Positions 1-7,877 of a DNA stretch of 16,910 bases are shown here, piece after piece. The notes beneath the pieces were generated by a model that saw only the letters and a list, made by a program, of their open reading frames with translations, had not been told where the DNA came from and did not search any database. A program made the translations under genes and the position numbers. Numbering within the stretch: the first letter of the stretch is position 1; each line of letters opens with the position of its first letter. Origin of the DNA: an uncultured Collinsella sp. (GTDB taxonomy: Bacteria > Actinomycetota > Coriobacteriia > Coriobacteriales > Coriobacteriaceae); contig CABTZM010000026.1 of NCBI GenBank assembly GCA_902489295.1, positions 1 through 16,910 on the forward strand. Reading direction: 5' to 3'.

Positions 1-10
1 AAAAACCGCG

Positions 11-105
11 CCCCTGCTGCCCTTTTAATACTTGGGGGGGAAATTTTTCCTGTTCGGGGAAGAAGGGGGGCAAGGAAGAACCTTTCCCCCCGCAACTGAA
101 GGGGG
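11..105. repeat. degraded copy of the palindromic element seen at 1201-1294
   Basis: Aligned against 1201-1294, this stretch follows the same order: a CTGATGCCCC-TTTTATA-like lead, a TTCCTGTT arm, a G-rich loop, and a right arm ending in CCGCAACTGA followed by a G run and a start codon. Many differences are homopolymer length changes (runs of G, C, T and A), which is typical of low-quality sequence at a contig end. It could also be a genuinely diverged second copy. It sits directly upstream of the oxidoreductase start, just as the intact copy sits upstream of nfo. Confidence 0.6.
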
Positions 106-110
106 CTGTC

Positions 111-1130
111 GTGGGCTATCGGGATTCATGTGATGGTTTGCGTGATGTTCGCTGGGGCGTTTTGGGCGCTGGACACATTTCGCATCGATTCGCATCGTCG
201 CTCAAGGAGGTGGACGGGGCACGGCTTGTGGCTGCCGCCGGTCGCACTCCTTCGCATGTTGAGGAGTTTTGCAGGGCGTTTTCGATTGACGCCGCGCGCA
301 GTTATGCCACGGCTGACGATAGCGGCGATGCGGCTTATGATGCGCTGATTGCCGACCCCGATGTCGACGCAATCTACTTGGCTCTTCCGCATGGCATGCA
401 TGCGCATTGGGTCTGTCGGGCACTGCGCGCGGGAAAGGCCGTACTGTGCGAAAAGCCGGCCGTTTTGAGTGAGGAAGAGGCTCTCTCGATTGCCTCCACC
501 TCTCGCGAGCGCGGCGTGCTGTTTATGGAGGCGATGAAAAATCGGTTTTGCCCGATGCGCACTCGCGTGAAGGACTTGCTTGCGTCGGGCGAGCTCGGCC
601 GTATCGTCTCGATTGAAAGCGTGCAAAAACTCGATTATGGTGAGCCCCCTTCGAGTTATCTGCTCGACCCGTTGCAGGGTGGCTGTCTATATGACATGGG
701 CTGCTATGCGGTCGGGTGGTTTGAGGATCTACTTGCGGGTGCGTGCGATGTTTCGTCTCGTGAAGTTCGCTGGCGTGACGTATCGGGCGGCCGCGTGGAT
801 TGGGCCGACGAGATCCGTATGAGCGTCGGCGGCATACCCATTCATATGGTGTGCGACGGCAAAGCAGCATATGAAAGCCGCTTAACGATTGCCTGCGAGC
901 GGGGCTCGTTGGAAATCGAGCGTCTCCATCGCCCCGAGCTCGCCCATGTGAAGTACTCCGACGGACGAATGCTCGAAATAAATGCCCCGTTTGAGGTCGA
1001 TGATTTCTACGGCGAAATCCAGCATGCGACCCAGCTCATCCGGGCGGGGAAACTCGAGAGTCCCGTCATGCCCCTTGCCGCCACACAGCGCTGCGCGCGC
1101 ATTATCGATGCAATCCGTCTGGCCCTCTAG
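111..1130 (+). CDS. Gfo/Idh/MocA-family NAD(P)-dependent oxidoreductase
   Basis: Predicted cytoplasmic oxidoreductase of 339 residues, normal for the family. The N-terminal Rossmann domain begins with WGVLGAGHISHRF (residues 15-27), the dinucleotide-binding loop. CEKP at 113-116 carries the conserved lysine that normally contacts cofactor and substrate, and GGCLYDMGCY (190-199) is the usual motif of the C-terminal sheet domain. MEAMKNRF (139-146) resembles the dihydrodiol-dehydrogenase-like branch, whose members act on sugars, inositols or diols; the substrate cannot be read from sequence. The GTG at 111 is chosen because GAAGGGGG lies about five bases upstream. No in-frame ATG fits better, and the first residues before the Rossmann strand are a short non-conserved extension. 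It may be co-transcribed with nfo, but a 172-base gap holding a strong hairpin separates them. Confidence 0.9.
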   Translation: MGYRDSCDGLRDVRWGVLGAGHISHRFASSLKEVDGARLVAAAGRTPSHVEEFCRAFSIDAARSYATADDSGDAAYDALIADPDVDAIYLALPHGMHAHWVCRALRAGKAVLCEKPAVLSEEEALSIASTSRERGVLFMEAMKNRFCPMRTRVKDLLASGELGRIVSIESVQKLDYGEPPSSYLLDPLQGGCLYDMGCYAVGWFEDLLAGACDVSSREVRWRDVSGGRVDWADEIRMSVGGIPIHMVCDGKAAYESRLTIACERGSLEIERLHRPELAHVKYSDGRMLEINAPFEVDDFYGEIQHATQLIRAGKLESPVMPLAATQRCARIIDAIRLAL

Positions 1131-1217
1131 GACTTGGCGCTGACGCATAGGGGATTATGACGCTGGCGCCCGTAGCCGTAGTGCTTGGCGGCCCGCATCT
1201 CTGATGCCCCTTTTATA

Positions 1218-1284
1218 AGTTGCGGTGGAATAGTTCCTGTTTGCGGCAGAATAGGGGCCAAACAGGAACTATTTCACCGCAACT
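1218..1284. repeat. 26-bp-arm palindrome (REP-like) upstream of nfo
   Basis: The arms 1218-1243 and 1259-1284 are reverse complements at 25 of 26 positions, with a 15-base loop (1244-1258). The outer ends read AGTTGCGGTG and CACCGCAACT. No T run follows, so it is a poor fit to a terminator. A second, degraded copy lies at 11-105 with similar flanks, so this is a dispersed element rather than a gene-specific structure. It ends only about 18 bases before the nfo start codon and would fold right next to the ribosome binding site. Confidence 0.85.
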
Positions 1285-1302
1285 GATGAGGGGGAGCTGG
1301 AG

Positions 1303-2169
1303 ATGCTGACGATTGGGTGTCATCTTTCGACGACGAAGGGCTATCGGGCAATGGGGGAGACGGCGCTGTCCATTGGCGCCAATACCTTTGCATTCTTTAC
1401 GCGCAACCCGCGCGGCGGCAAGGCGAAAGACCTTGACATGGATGATGTGGCGGCCCTGCGCGAGCTTATGGAACAAAACGATTTTGGCCCACTCGTGGCG
1501 CATGCCCCCTATACCTACAACCCCTGTTCTGCCAAAGAGCGGGCGCGCGAGTTTGCCCTGGAGGCAATGGCCGAGGACTTGCAGCGTCTGGAAGCACTGC
1601 CCGGCAACTATTACAACTTCCACCCCGGCGCGCATGTGGGGCAGGGGACTGATGCCGGCATTCAGATGATCGTCGACACCTTGTGCCAGGTGATGTTTGA
1701 GGGGCAGCAGACGACGGTGCTGCTCGAGACCATGGCAGGAAAGGGTACCGAGGTGGGCCGTAGCTTTGAAGAGCTGGCGCGCATTATCGGGGGTGTTGCT
1801 GCCAGACGTCCAGAGCTGTCGGCCAAGCTGGGCGTGTGTCTGGATACCTGCCATGTGAGTGATGCCGGCTACGACATCATCCATGATCTGGACGGCGTAC
1901 TCGACGAGTTCGATCGCGTGGTGGGTATCGAGCGCTTGCGCGCCGTGCATATCAACGATTCGAAGAACCCTTGCGGCGCCCATAAGGACCGCCACGAATG
2001 CATCGGTAAGGGTTATTTGGGTAGTGAAGAGTTTGGCGGCGGTATGCAGGTTATGCAGAATATTGTATCGAATAGCCGCTTGCGCGCATTGCCATTCATT
2101 TTGGAGACACCGAACGAACTTGCAGGTTATGCGGCTGAAATCAGACTGTTAAGGTCGTTGCATCAGTAA
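1303..2169 (+). CDS. nfo: endonuclease IV (AP endonuclease family 2)
   Basis: Cleaves DNA 5' to abasic sites during base excision repair, acting in the cytoplasm with a trinuclear zinc centre. At 288 residues it has full family length. Expected metal ligands are all visible: H67 (AHAPY), H107 (NFHPGA), E142 (LLETMAGKG), D181 and H184 (CLDTCH), H216 (HINDS), D229 and H231 (DRHECIGKG) and E268 (LETP), so it should be active. The ATG at 1303 follows a purine-rich GAGGGGGAG stretch and gives the standard first strand MLTIGCHLS. It lies behind a long palindrome that also has a copy before the upstream oxidoreductase. No SOS box was seen in front of it. No clear terminator follows; the next promoter begins about 60 bases downstream. 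Confidence 0.96.
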   Translation: MLTIGCHLSTTKGYRAMGETALSIGANTFAFFTRNPRGGKAKDLDMDDVAALRELMEQNDFGPLVAHAPYTYNPCSAKERAREFALEAMAEDLQRLEALPGNYYNFHPGAHVGQGTDAGIQMIVDTLCQVMFEGQQTTVLLETMAGKGTEVGRSFEELARIIGGVAARRPELSAKLGVCLDTCHVSDAGYDIIHDLDGVLDEFDRVVGIERLRAVHINDSKNPCGAHKDRHECIGKGYLGSEEFGGGMQVMQNIVSNSRLRALPFILETPNELAGYAAEIRLLRSLHQ

Positions 2170-2230
2170 TGACTGTCACAAAGTGCAGTGTTCCATTCAC
2201 GTTATGGGTTTGTTTCAATCAGTTTTCTAA

Positions 2231-2259
2231 TTGCAGATTCTCCCAAGCGGGTGCATAAT
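2231..2259 (+). promoter_or_regulatory. putative promoter of the amino acid ABC transporter operon
   Basis: A TTGCAG -35 (2231-2236) and a CATAAT -10 (2254-2259) are separated by 17 bases, about 55 bases before the lipoprotein start codon. The -10 matches the consensus at five of six positions; the -35 matches only in TTG. Confidence 0.5.
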
Positions 2260-2316
2260 AGCCATCAGTTTTTGCAGACCTCTGAATCAAACGGGGTCAC
2301 CGGAAGGAGACTGATT

Positions 2317-3177
2317 ATGAAGCTCAAGAAGCTTGGCGCATTTGCCGCCACGGGCGCCATGGCGCTCGCCCTCGCACTGACGGGCTGCGGCTCGTCCAAC
2401 GCCACCTCTGGTTCTGATGCCGGTTCCAGCAGCTCTGACGACGCTAAGGTCGAGAAGGTCGACGGCTCCAAGGAGTACGCGCTCGTCAAGGACGGTACGC
2501 TGACCGTCGGCACCTCTGCCGAGTACGCTCCGTTTGAGTACAAGGATGACAACGGCGATTATCAGGGCTTTGACCTTGAGCTCATCAAGGCTATCGGCGA
2601 CAAGCTGGGTCTGGATGTCGAGTACGTCAACAATGACTTCGACACGCTCGTCCCCGGTGTCGCTTCGGGCGCTAAGTACGACGTCGCCATCGCGGCTATC
2701 ACCGACACGCCCGAGCGTGAGAAGGAAGTTACTTTCTCCGATTCCTACTACATGGACGATCAGGCTATCGTGACCAAGGTCGATAACACCGACATCACGG
2801 CCGACAACTACAGCGAGAAGCTCAACAACGCCGACGCTACCATCATCGTCCAGTCCGGTTCGACCGCCGAGGCCTTTGCCCAGGAGAACTTCCCCAAGGC
2901 CAAGATCGTCCCCTACAAGGACGCCACCGAGTGCTTCAGCGCCCTGCAGTCCGATAAGGGCGACGCCGTAGTCACCAACCGCTCCGTTGCCAGCCAGCTG
3001 ACCGCCGAGCAGTTCAACACCTGCCAGACCATCAAGCAGATCAGCACCGGCGAGGAGTACGCCATCGCCATCAACCAGGGCAACACCAAGCTCAAGGACG
3101 ACATCAACCAGGCCATCAAGGACCTGACCGACGACGGTACCGTCGACGCCCTCATGGCTAAGTACAACATCAAGTAA
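2317..3177 (+). CDS. ABC transporter substrate-binding lipoprotein, polar amino acid type
   Basis: Surface-tethered receptor of an amino acid importer (SBP_bac_3 family), 286 residues. The N-terminus MKLKKLG is followed by a hydrophobic stretch and the lipobox LTGC, giving lipid attachment at C24. A Ser/Gly/Asp-rich linker (25-50) leads to the binding domain from about residue 60, with LTVGTSAEYAPFEY and GFDLELIKAIGDKLGL. TPEREKEVTFSDSYY (131-145) holds R134, the usual contact for the amino acid carboxylate. The ATG at 2317 is chosen because GGAAGGAGA precedes it and because longer in-frame readings place junk before the signal peptide. It is the first gene of an operon with the permease and ATPase that follow, and a hairpin after its stop may make it the most abundant component. 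The exact substrate is not evident; the glutamine/cystine/arginine group is likely. Confidence 0.93.
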   Translation: MKLKKLGAFAATGAMALALALTGCGSSNATSGSDAGSSSSDDAKVEKVDGSKEYALVKDGTLTVGTSAEYAPFEYKDDNGDYQGFDLELIKAIGDKLGLDVEYVNNDFDTLVPGVASGAKYDVAIAAITDTPEREKEVTFSDSYYMDDQAIVTKVDNTDITADNYSEKLNNADATIIVQSGSTAEAFAQENFPKAKIVPYKDATECFSALQSDKGDAVVTNRSVASQLTAEQFNTCQTIKQISTGEEYAIAINQGNTKLKDDINQAIKDLTDDGTVDALMAKYNIK

Positions 3178-3198
3178 AATAGCTACTTGATTGTGCGC

Positions 3199-3228
3199 AG
3201 GCCCTTTCCGTTTTGGCGGAGAGGGCCT
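3199..3228 (+). terminator. hairpin between binding-protein and permease genes, probable partial terminator
   Basis: The arms AGGCCCTTTCCG (3199-3210) and CGGAGAGGGCCT (3217-3228) pair with one mismatch around a six-base loop. They lie 21 bases after the binding-protein stop. The tail is only weakly T-rich, so partial termination or 3' mRNA stabilisation is more likely than a full stop. It also argues that the permease start lies downstream of it. Confidence 0.5.
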
Positions 3229-3285
3229 TTGCGCTTCTCTTGACGGAGAGCATTTCCGTCTCGTTTTGCCGGCAACTTCTACGAT

Positions 3286-3298
3286 AGGAGCCACCTTA
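3286..3298 (+). promoter_or_regulatory. strong ribosome binding site with no canonical start codon after it (permease)
   Basis: AGGAG at 3286-3290 is followed by CCACC and then the in-frame codon TTA (3296-3298), where TTG or ATG would be expected. The residues that follow (SRLNKG, then a hydrophobic stretch and AQA) form a good signal peptide, so translation probably begins here. A single G-to-A change of a TTG start, or a small deletion in an ATG start, would explain it. Confidence 0.5.
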
Positions 3299-4657
3299 TC
3301 TCGACTGAACAAAGGGGCCGCGGAGCAGCGTTTTCCACTGCCCGCCTTGCTCCAAAAGCTAGCCTGCGTCATGGCCGTGGCGCTCGCGCTGGTGTGTGCG
3401 GGGGCATATGCGCCCACGACCGCCCAGGCGCTTGAGACCGCAAAGATTACCGCCCGACCCAATACCGGTTCGGGTAGCGCTGTGGTCGGCGGTACCGAGA
3501 CGCGCATCACCTGGGAAGTTCAGGCCGATGCCGACGAGGAACTGAGCGGTCTTTCGCTGACGTTTGTCGACGGCACGACGTTTGGTACCGATGACACGCG
3601 ATTGACGATGCTCTCGGGCGAGGGCCTCATGGATCGTACGCCCATGAAGCCCACGTGCAAGGCTGACGGCCAGACGCTCAAGATCGACTTTGGCGAGACG
3701 GCGCCTGCCGGCGGCTTTTTCCGTGTCGAGGTCTACGGCGTGACCTTCCCCGTCGAGGGCGGCGATGAGGCCTTTAGCGGCACCTACACTTTGGCCGATG
3801 GTTCGACCAAGAAGATCTCCAAGATTCCTTCCGTCGAGATTAAGGGCGTGACGGCATTCGATAACTTCCTGGCCGACCTTAAGGAGCAGCCGTGGGTCGA
3901 GGCATGGAATTCCAACATGTTCCTTCGCCTGTTCCTGAACCCGGTCATTTTGGTCCAGAGCCTGCCGATCGTCTTCAAAGGCTTCCTCATGTCGCTCTCG
4001 ATCGTGCTCGTGGCGTTTCCGCTGGCAATTCCCTTTGGCTTTGCCTTGTCGCTCATGCGCATCTCCAAGTCGCGCATCCTTCGTTGCCTTGCCGGCATCT
4101 ATGTGAATATCATCCGTGGTACGCCGGCGTTCCTGCAGATCTACATCGCGTTCTTTGGCCTGCCGCTTGCCGGCGTCAAGGTGGACGACTATGTGTTGGG
4201 CGTCATCGTCATGGCCATGAACTCGTCCGCCTACCTGTGCGAGATCTTCCGCGCCGGTATTCAGTCGATCCCCAAGGGCCAAAACGAGGCTGCTCGCTCG
4301 CTGGGCATGAATGCCTTCCAGACGCTGCTCTACGTTATGATTCCGCAGACGTTCCGCAATGTCCTGCCTACGCTGACCAGCGAGTTTATCCTGCTTTACA
4401 AGGATACGTCGCTGCTCGCGGCCGTGGGCGTGGTCGAGATCGTCATGAACGCCCGCACCATCGTGGCCACGACGGGCTCCATCACGCCGTATGTGGTTGC
4501 CGCCCTGTTCTACCTGGTCATCACCCTGCCGCTTGCGCGCTTGGTGAGCGGTCTTGAGGCGAGGCTTTTGGGCACGGCCGAAACCAAAAAGAAGCGTCCC
4601 ACCAAGAGCGCCGGACAGGTTGTCGCGACGCCCGCCGACCATATCGCTGGTCTGTAA
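3296..4657 (+). CDS. amino acid ABC transporter permease with N-terminal extracytoplasmic domain
   Basis: Membrane subunit of the importer. Counting TTA at 3296 as residue 1, it has 453 residues against roughly 220-300 for ordinary members. Residues 1-45 resemble a signal peptide or anchor (basic start, hydrophobic 23-35, AQA). Residues 47-185 form a Gly/Thr/Asp-rich, probably beta-sandwich domain outside the membrane. Several transmembrane helices follow from about 218, with the ATPase-docking EAA loop (EAARSLGMN) near 331-339. A charged Lys-rich tail ends the protein. The start is uncertain: in-frame alternatives are TTG at 3191 (inside the hairpin), TTG at 3266 (poor ribosome site) and ATG at 3371 (cuts the signal peptide). 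The ATPase gene follows after 12 bases. The function of the extra domain is unknown; it may help receive substrate from the lipoprotein. Confidence 0.88.
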   Translation, partial: LSRLNKGAAEQRFPLPALLQKLACVMAVALALVCAGAYAPTTAQALETAKITARPNTGSGSAVVGGTETRITWEVQADADEELSGLSLTFVDGTTFGTDDTRLTMLSGEGLMDRTPMKPTCKADGQTLKIDFGETAPAGGFFRVEVYGVTFPVEGGDEAFSGTYTLADGSTKKISKIPSVEIKGVTAFDNFLADLKEQPWVEAWNSNMFLRLFLNPVILVQSLPIVFKGFLMSLSIVLVAFPLAIPFGFALSLMRISKSRILRCLAGIYVNIIRGTPAFLQIYIAFFGLPLAGVKVDDYVLGVIVMAMNSSAYLCEIFRAGIQSIPKGQNEAARSLGMNAFQTLLYVMIPQTFRNVLPTLTSEFILLYKDTSLLAAVGVVEIVMNARTIVATTGSITPYVVAALFYLVITLPLARLVSGLEARLLGTAETKKKRPTKSAGQVVATPADHIAGL

Positions 4658-4669
4658 GGAGGTTCTATT

Positions 4670-5422
<753 letters not shown>

Positions 5423-5447
5423 CCGCTTTATATGACTGACATAGCAG

Positions 5448-5484
5448 AAAACGGGAGCCGGATGTGATCCGGCTCCCGTTTTTG
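5448..5484. terminator. strong intrinsic terminator, probably bidirectional
   Basis: Perfect arms ACGGGAGCCGGAT (5451-5463) and ATCCGGCTCCCGT (5467-5479) with a three-base loop are followed by a T run and preceded by AAAA. It can therefore serve both the ABC operon on the + strand and the flavodoxin operon arriving on the - strand. Confidence 0.92.
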
Positions 5485-5539
5485 TTGGGACGCGAATGTG
5501 TTTTGGTGCAGAGCGCGTTACGGGCGGAGCTCATTGCCG

Positions 5540-5959
5540 CTAGGCGAGCTCAGCTCCAAGGGCGCGGCAGGCCGCCTCGCCCTCATCGTCGGGGGCGTCG
5601 TAGCAAATGACGGAATCGACGACGTTGACACCTGCCTCGTCGGCATCGGCCTTCCAGTTGTCCATCCACTCGCCCTCGGCCCACGAATAAGAGCCAAAGA
5701 GGACGACCTTCTTGTCGCCGAGGGTTTCCTTGACTTCGTCCCACATCGGTTGGAACTCATCGTATTCAAGCTCCTCGGAGCCCATGGCGGGGCAACCGAA
5801 GGCGATAGCGTCATAGCCAGCGGCCTTGTCTGCGGAGAAGTCGGCGCAGGAGATGACCTCTGCCTCGGCGCCGGCATCGGTTGCACCTTCGGCAACGAGG
5901 TTTGCCATGGCCTCGGTGTTGCCCGTGCCGCTCCAGTAGACGACGGCGATCTTGCTCAT
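5540..5959 (-). CDS. short-chain flavodoxin
   Basis: Small soluble FMN electron carrier of 139 residues, the usual size for clostridial-type flavodoxins. The phosphate-binding loop SGTGNTEAMA (10-19) follows the first strand KIAVVYW. AFGCPAMGSEELE (53-65) and FGSYSWAEGEWMDNW (88-102) correspond to the two loops that hold the isoalloxazine ring, so FMN binding is expected. The ATG is preceded by AAAGGA. It lies 46 bases downstream of the DUF3793 gene on the same strand and is probably co-transcribed from the promoter at 6749-6776. Flavodoxins often replace ferredoxin when iron is scarce, which would agree with the possible iron-type operator upstream. The very acidic composition is normal for the family. 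The redox partner is unknown. Confidence 0.93.
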   Translation of the reverse strand: MSKIAVVYWSGTGNTEAMANLVAEGATDAGAEAEVISCADFSADKAAGYDAIAFGCPAMGSEELEYDEFQPMWDEVKETLGDKKVVLFGSYSWAEGEWMDNWKADADEAGVNVVDSVICYDAPDDEGEAACRALGAELA

Positions 5960-6005
5960 GTTGAGTCCTTTCAGTTGTGCGGCAGGTTGCCACGGCTTCT
6001 ATGTT

Positions 6006-6710
6006 CTATCGGGTTGCCTGGGCAAGTTGCGCCAAGCTGTAGCCCTGCTGATAGACAAAGGTGAAGTATTGGGTGCAGGCGCGGTAGGCATCAAACGTCG
6101 CAAGTGCCTGCTCGACATTTGCGTAGACCTTCCAGGCCCCAAAGACCTTATAGTTCTCGCCGCGCTGGACGATAAACTCGTGCACGTCGTCGTAGGGATA
6201 TCCTAGGAAGTAGCCTATTTCGTGCGGAAACTCGCAGGTGCAGTCGTTGCTGCAGCTAGCTTGCTGGGGTAGTGCGCATCGAGTCTGGCTACAGGCGCAT
6301 TCCGCGACGTTATTACTCGCGAGCGTGATGCGTGATGCCAAATGCACAAGGCATGTCGAAAGGTCTCTCGTGTCGTAGCCTTCCGAGGCGAGCGCCGTTT
6401 TGGCGCGAGGGTCCGCGAAATAGGTGGTGAGGCTTTTGGCTCGGTACACGTACACGAGCGCTCCGCAGGGCCGCCAGACCAAAACACTCAGGTGGATGCC
6501 AAGCGGGTCAAGCTCGCGGTTGCACTGGGCGATAACGTTGAGCAGGCGTGCTCGGCGTTCTGCGATGGTTTCTGTTGCGGTCGAGCCGTCCCCGTGGGCG
6601 TAGGTGCCTGGATAGGTAAAGAGCGATGCCGGCTTGATGCCCGCGAGCGTGGGGGAGCAGTTGCGCACGACTGCTGCCTGAAACGTTGGGATGTCTATGG
6701 TTCGAGTCAC
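6006..6710 (-). CDS. DUF3793 family protein
   Basis: Protein of 234 residues recognised by the C-terminal block FPHEIGYFLGYPYDDV (161-176) followed by GENYKVFGAWKVY (184-196), characteristic of DUF3793. No enzymatic function is established for this family. The GTG start at 6710 is chosen because AAGGAG ends four bases upstream. Just before the conserved block is a cysteine cluster, C138, C140, C145, C153, C157 and C159, which looks able to bind a metal or an Fe-S centre; this is an inference. No signal peptide or membrane helix is evident. It precedes a flavodoxin gene on the same strand with a 46-base gap, so the two probably form an operon linked to iron or redox metabolism. Confidence 0.85.
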   Translation of the reverse strand: MTRTIDIPTFQAAVVRNCSPTLAGIKPASLFTYPGTYAHGDGSTATETIAERRARLLNVIAQCNRELDPLGIHLSVLVWRPCGALVYVYRAKSLTTYFADPRAKTALASEGYDTRDLSTCLVHLASRITLASNNVAECACSQTRCALPQQASCSNDCTCEFPHEIGYFLGYPYDDVHEFIVQRGENYKVFGAWKVYANVEQALATFDAYRACTQYFTFVYQQGYSLAQLAQATR

Positions 6711-6733
6711 GTCGCTCCTTACGGATCTAAACT

Positions 6734-6776
6734 GTTAGCCTAGGAAAACTTATACACGAAAGTAAGCCATGGTCAA
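6734..6776 (-). promoter_or_regulatory. promoter of the DUF3793-flavodoxin operon with possible iron-repressor site
   Basis: Reading the minus strand, TTGACC (6776-6771) and TATAAG (6754-6749) are 16 bases apart, each matching the consensus at five of six positions. Directly downstream of the -10, TTAGCCTA (6735-6742 on the + strand) matches the core of DtxR/IdeR-type iron boxes, but the outer bases match poorly. The promoter is convincing; the operator is tentative. Confidence 0.6.
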
Positions 6777-6837
6777 CAAAAAAGTTTGAAGAGGAAAACT
6801 AATTGACCGAACGGACATGATTTTGGGTTAAGATGGG

Positions 6838-6855
6838 GACACCCCATGGGGGTAT
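6838..6855. promoter_or_regulatory. CsoR-like palindrome before the HMA gene
   Basis: ACACCCCATGGGGGTAT is a GC tract flanked by A/T, the layout of operators bound by copper-sensing CsoR-family repressors. It lies about 30 bases before a metal-binding protein gene and downstream of a weak promoter-like TTGACC (6803-6808). No csoR gene is present in the window. Confidence 0.45.
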
Positions 6856-6883
6856 CTAGATAGTGCTACTGAAAGGGGAACGC

Positions 6884-7267
6884 ATGAGTGACTTGCTCAA
6901 CCCTGCGAATCTCATCGTGCTGACCGTCATTGCCGTCGGCATGTTTTTTGGACTGCGTCGCATTGCCGCTTCGACACACGGGAAGAGTTGCTGCAGCGAT
7001 GGTGCGAGCGGCAAGAAGGCCAAAAAGGTTGTGGTGGCAGACACCGACGAGTCCCACTACCCCTATCGTGAGGAACTCCTTATCGGCGGCATGAGTTGCG
7101 ACGGCTGCGCCCGGAATGTGACGAATGCCCTCAATGCGCTTGATGGCGTGTGGGCTACGGTAACGTACGCGGACCACACGGCACGCGTGCGCTCGAAGCG
7201 CCCGGTTGATCGCGACACACTCGAGACGGCAGTGAGGGGTGCGGGCTATTACGTTATGAAAATGTAG
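6884..7267 (+). CDS. membrane-anchored heavy-metal-associated (HMA) domain protein
   Basis: A 127-residue protein with one N-terminal transmembrane helix (about 9-25), a CC pair (36-37) in a basic linker, and a C-terminal HMA fold from about residue 62. The metal motif is GGMSCDGC (68-75), with C72 and C75 as the expected thiol ligands for Cu(I) or a similar soft metal. ATG at 6884 is preferred over GTG at 6863 because AAAGGGGA lies about five bases before it and because the helix then starts the protein. The domain resembles the soluble N-terminal modules of copper P-type ATPases, but no ATPase accompanies it. A CsoR-like palindrome upstream supports metal-responsive expression. It is probably a copper chaperone or metal-binding scaffold at the membrane. 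Confidence 0.88.
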   Translation: MSDLLNPANLIVLTVIAVGMFFGLRRIAASTHGKSCCSDGASGKKAKKVVVADTDESHYPYREELLIGGMSCDGCARNVTNALNALDGVWATVTYADHTARVRSKRPVDRDTLETAVRGAGYYVMKM

Positions 7268-7433
7268 GCGTTGCCCTCTCCGGTGGGTACCAGCCTCCTG
7301 CCCATTGTGACTATCGGCATCCAAAAATTTGCGCAAAAATAACCTTTAGATGCGGCAAAAGTGGAGTTTGGTGACGGTTTGCGCGGAATTCGCTACCAAT
7401 CGAGCATCTATGAACCCGTCCAAAAAATTACAG

Positions 7434-7449
7434 GTGTATATTTATACAC
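7434..7449. promoter_or_regulatory. 16-base palindrome in the AT-rich leader of the surface-protein gene
   Basis: GTGTATA (7434-7440) and TATACAC (7443-7449) are perfect inverted repeats with a TT centre, about 90 bases before the start codon. This layout fits a dimeric regulator, but no known family could be assigned. The rest of 7268-7539 showed no gene or RNA. Confidence 0.4.
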
Positions 7450-7539
7450 TGATTATTGCTGTGCTCAGATTGCAATTAACCGTGGACAGAAATGAAGAAT
7501 GCTAAAACTGGGCTTTAGGACAGGGGAGGCTATAACCTT

Positions 7540-7872
7540 ATGAGACGAGTGGGAACACTTGGCTTGGTGGCAGCGCTTGCCGCTATCTTGGTATCGCCGC
7601 TGCCGGCGCACGCCGAAGACGCATCGGGTGCCGTTACCTACAATGCGGGAAATGGGTATTCCTTTGAGAAGCTCTCGCATCCTACGGTAGGAACGTCGCA
7701 GCCGGATGGCATCGTCGACTACCAGGGTAACGGTGCCGTTGCCGTTCCGGGCGCCGATGGTAATACGGCCAACAACGAAGGCGATCGCGGCCAGAGCTAC
7801 ACTTGGGCGGCTGCGAGCTATGGTGACTGGCTTTATGTGGGCACCTGCTATGCGGCGATGGGCAACAGCTGA
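7540..7872 (+). pseudogene. 5' part of a frameshifted cell-wall surface protein
   Basis: These 110 codons encode the secretion signal (MRRVGTLGLVAALAAILV, then PAHA just before the expected cleavage site) and the first of a series of LYVGT-type beta-strand repeats (SYGDWLYVGTCYAAMGN). The frame ends at TGA 7870-7872. The same protein clearly continues in another frame from 7866 onward: restoring one base would change AACAGCTGACG to AACACGCTGACG and read GNTLTLMNSTLGD straight through. The ATG at 7540 has GGGGAGG (7523-7529) upstream. Alone this piece would be secreted and useless. The shift may be a sequencing error, a real inactivating mutation or, less likely, programmed. Confidence 0.8.
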
Positions 7873-7877
7873 CGCTC

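Noticed and set aside
1218..1284. Long palindrome read as a terminator for the oxidoreductase gene
   Set aside because: No T run follows either arm, and a related copy sits before another gene's start.
2287..3510. 407-codon antisense frame over the binding-protein gene
   Set aside because: Shadow frame opposite a clear lipoprotein gene.
7434..7449. Palindrome read as an E. coli-type LexA box
   Set aside because: The essential CTG and CAG ends are GTG and CAC here, and this organism's SOS box at 12041-12054 is of the other type.
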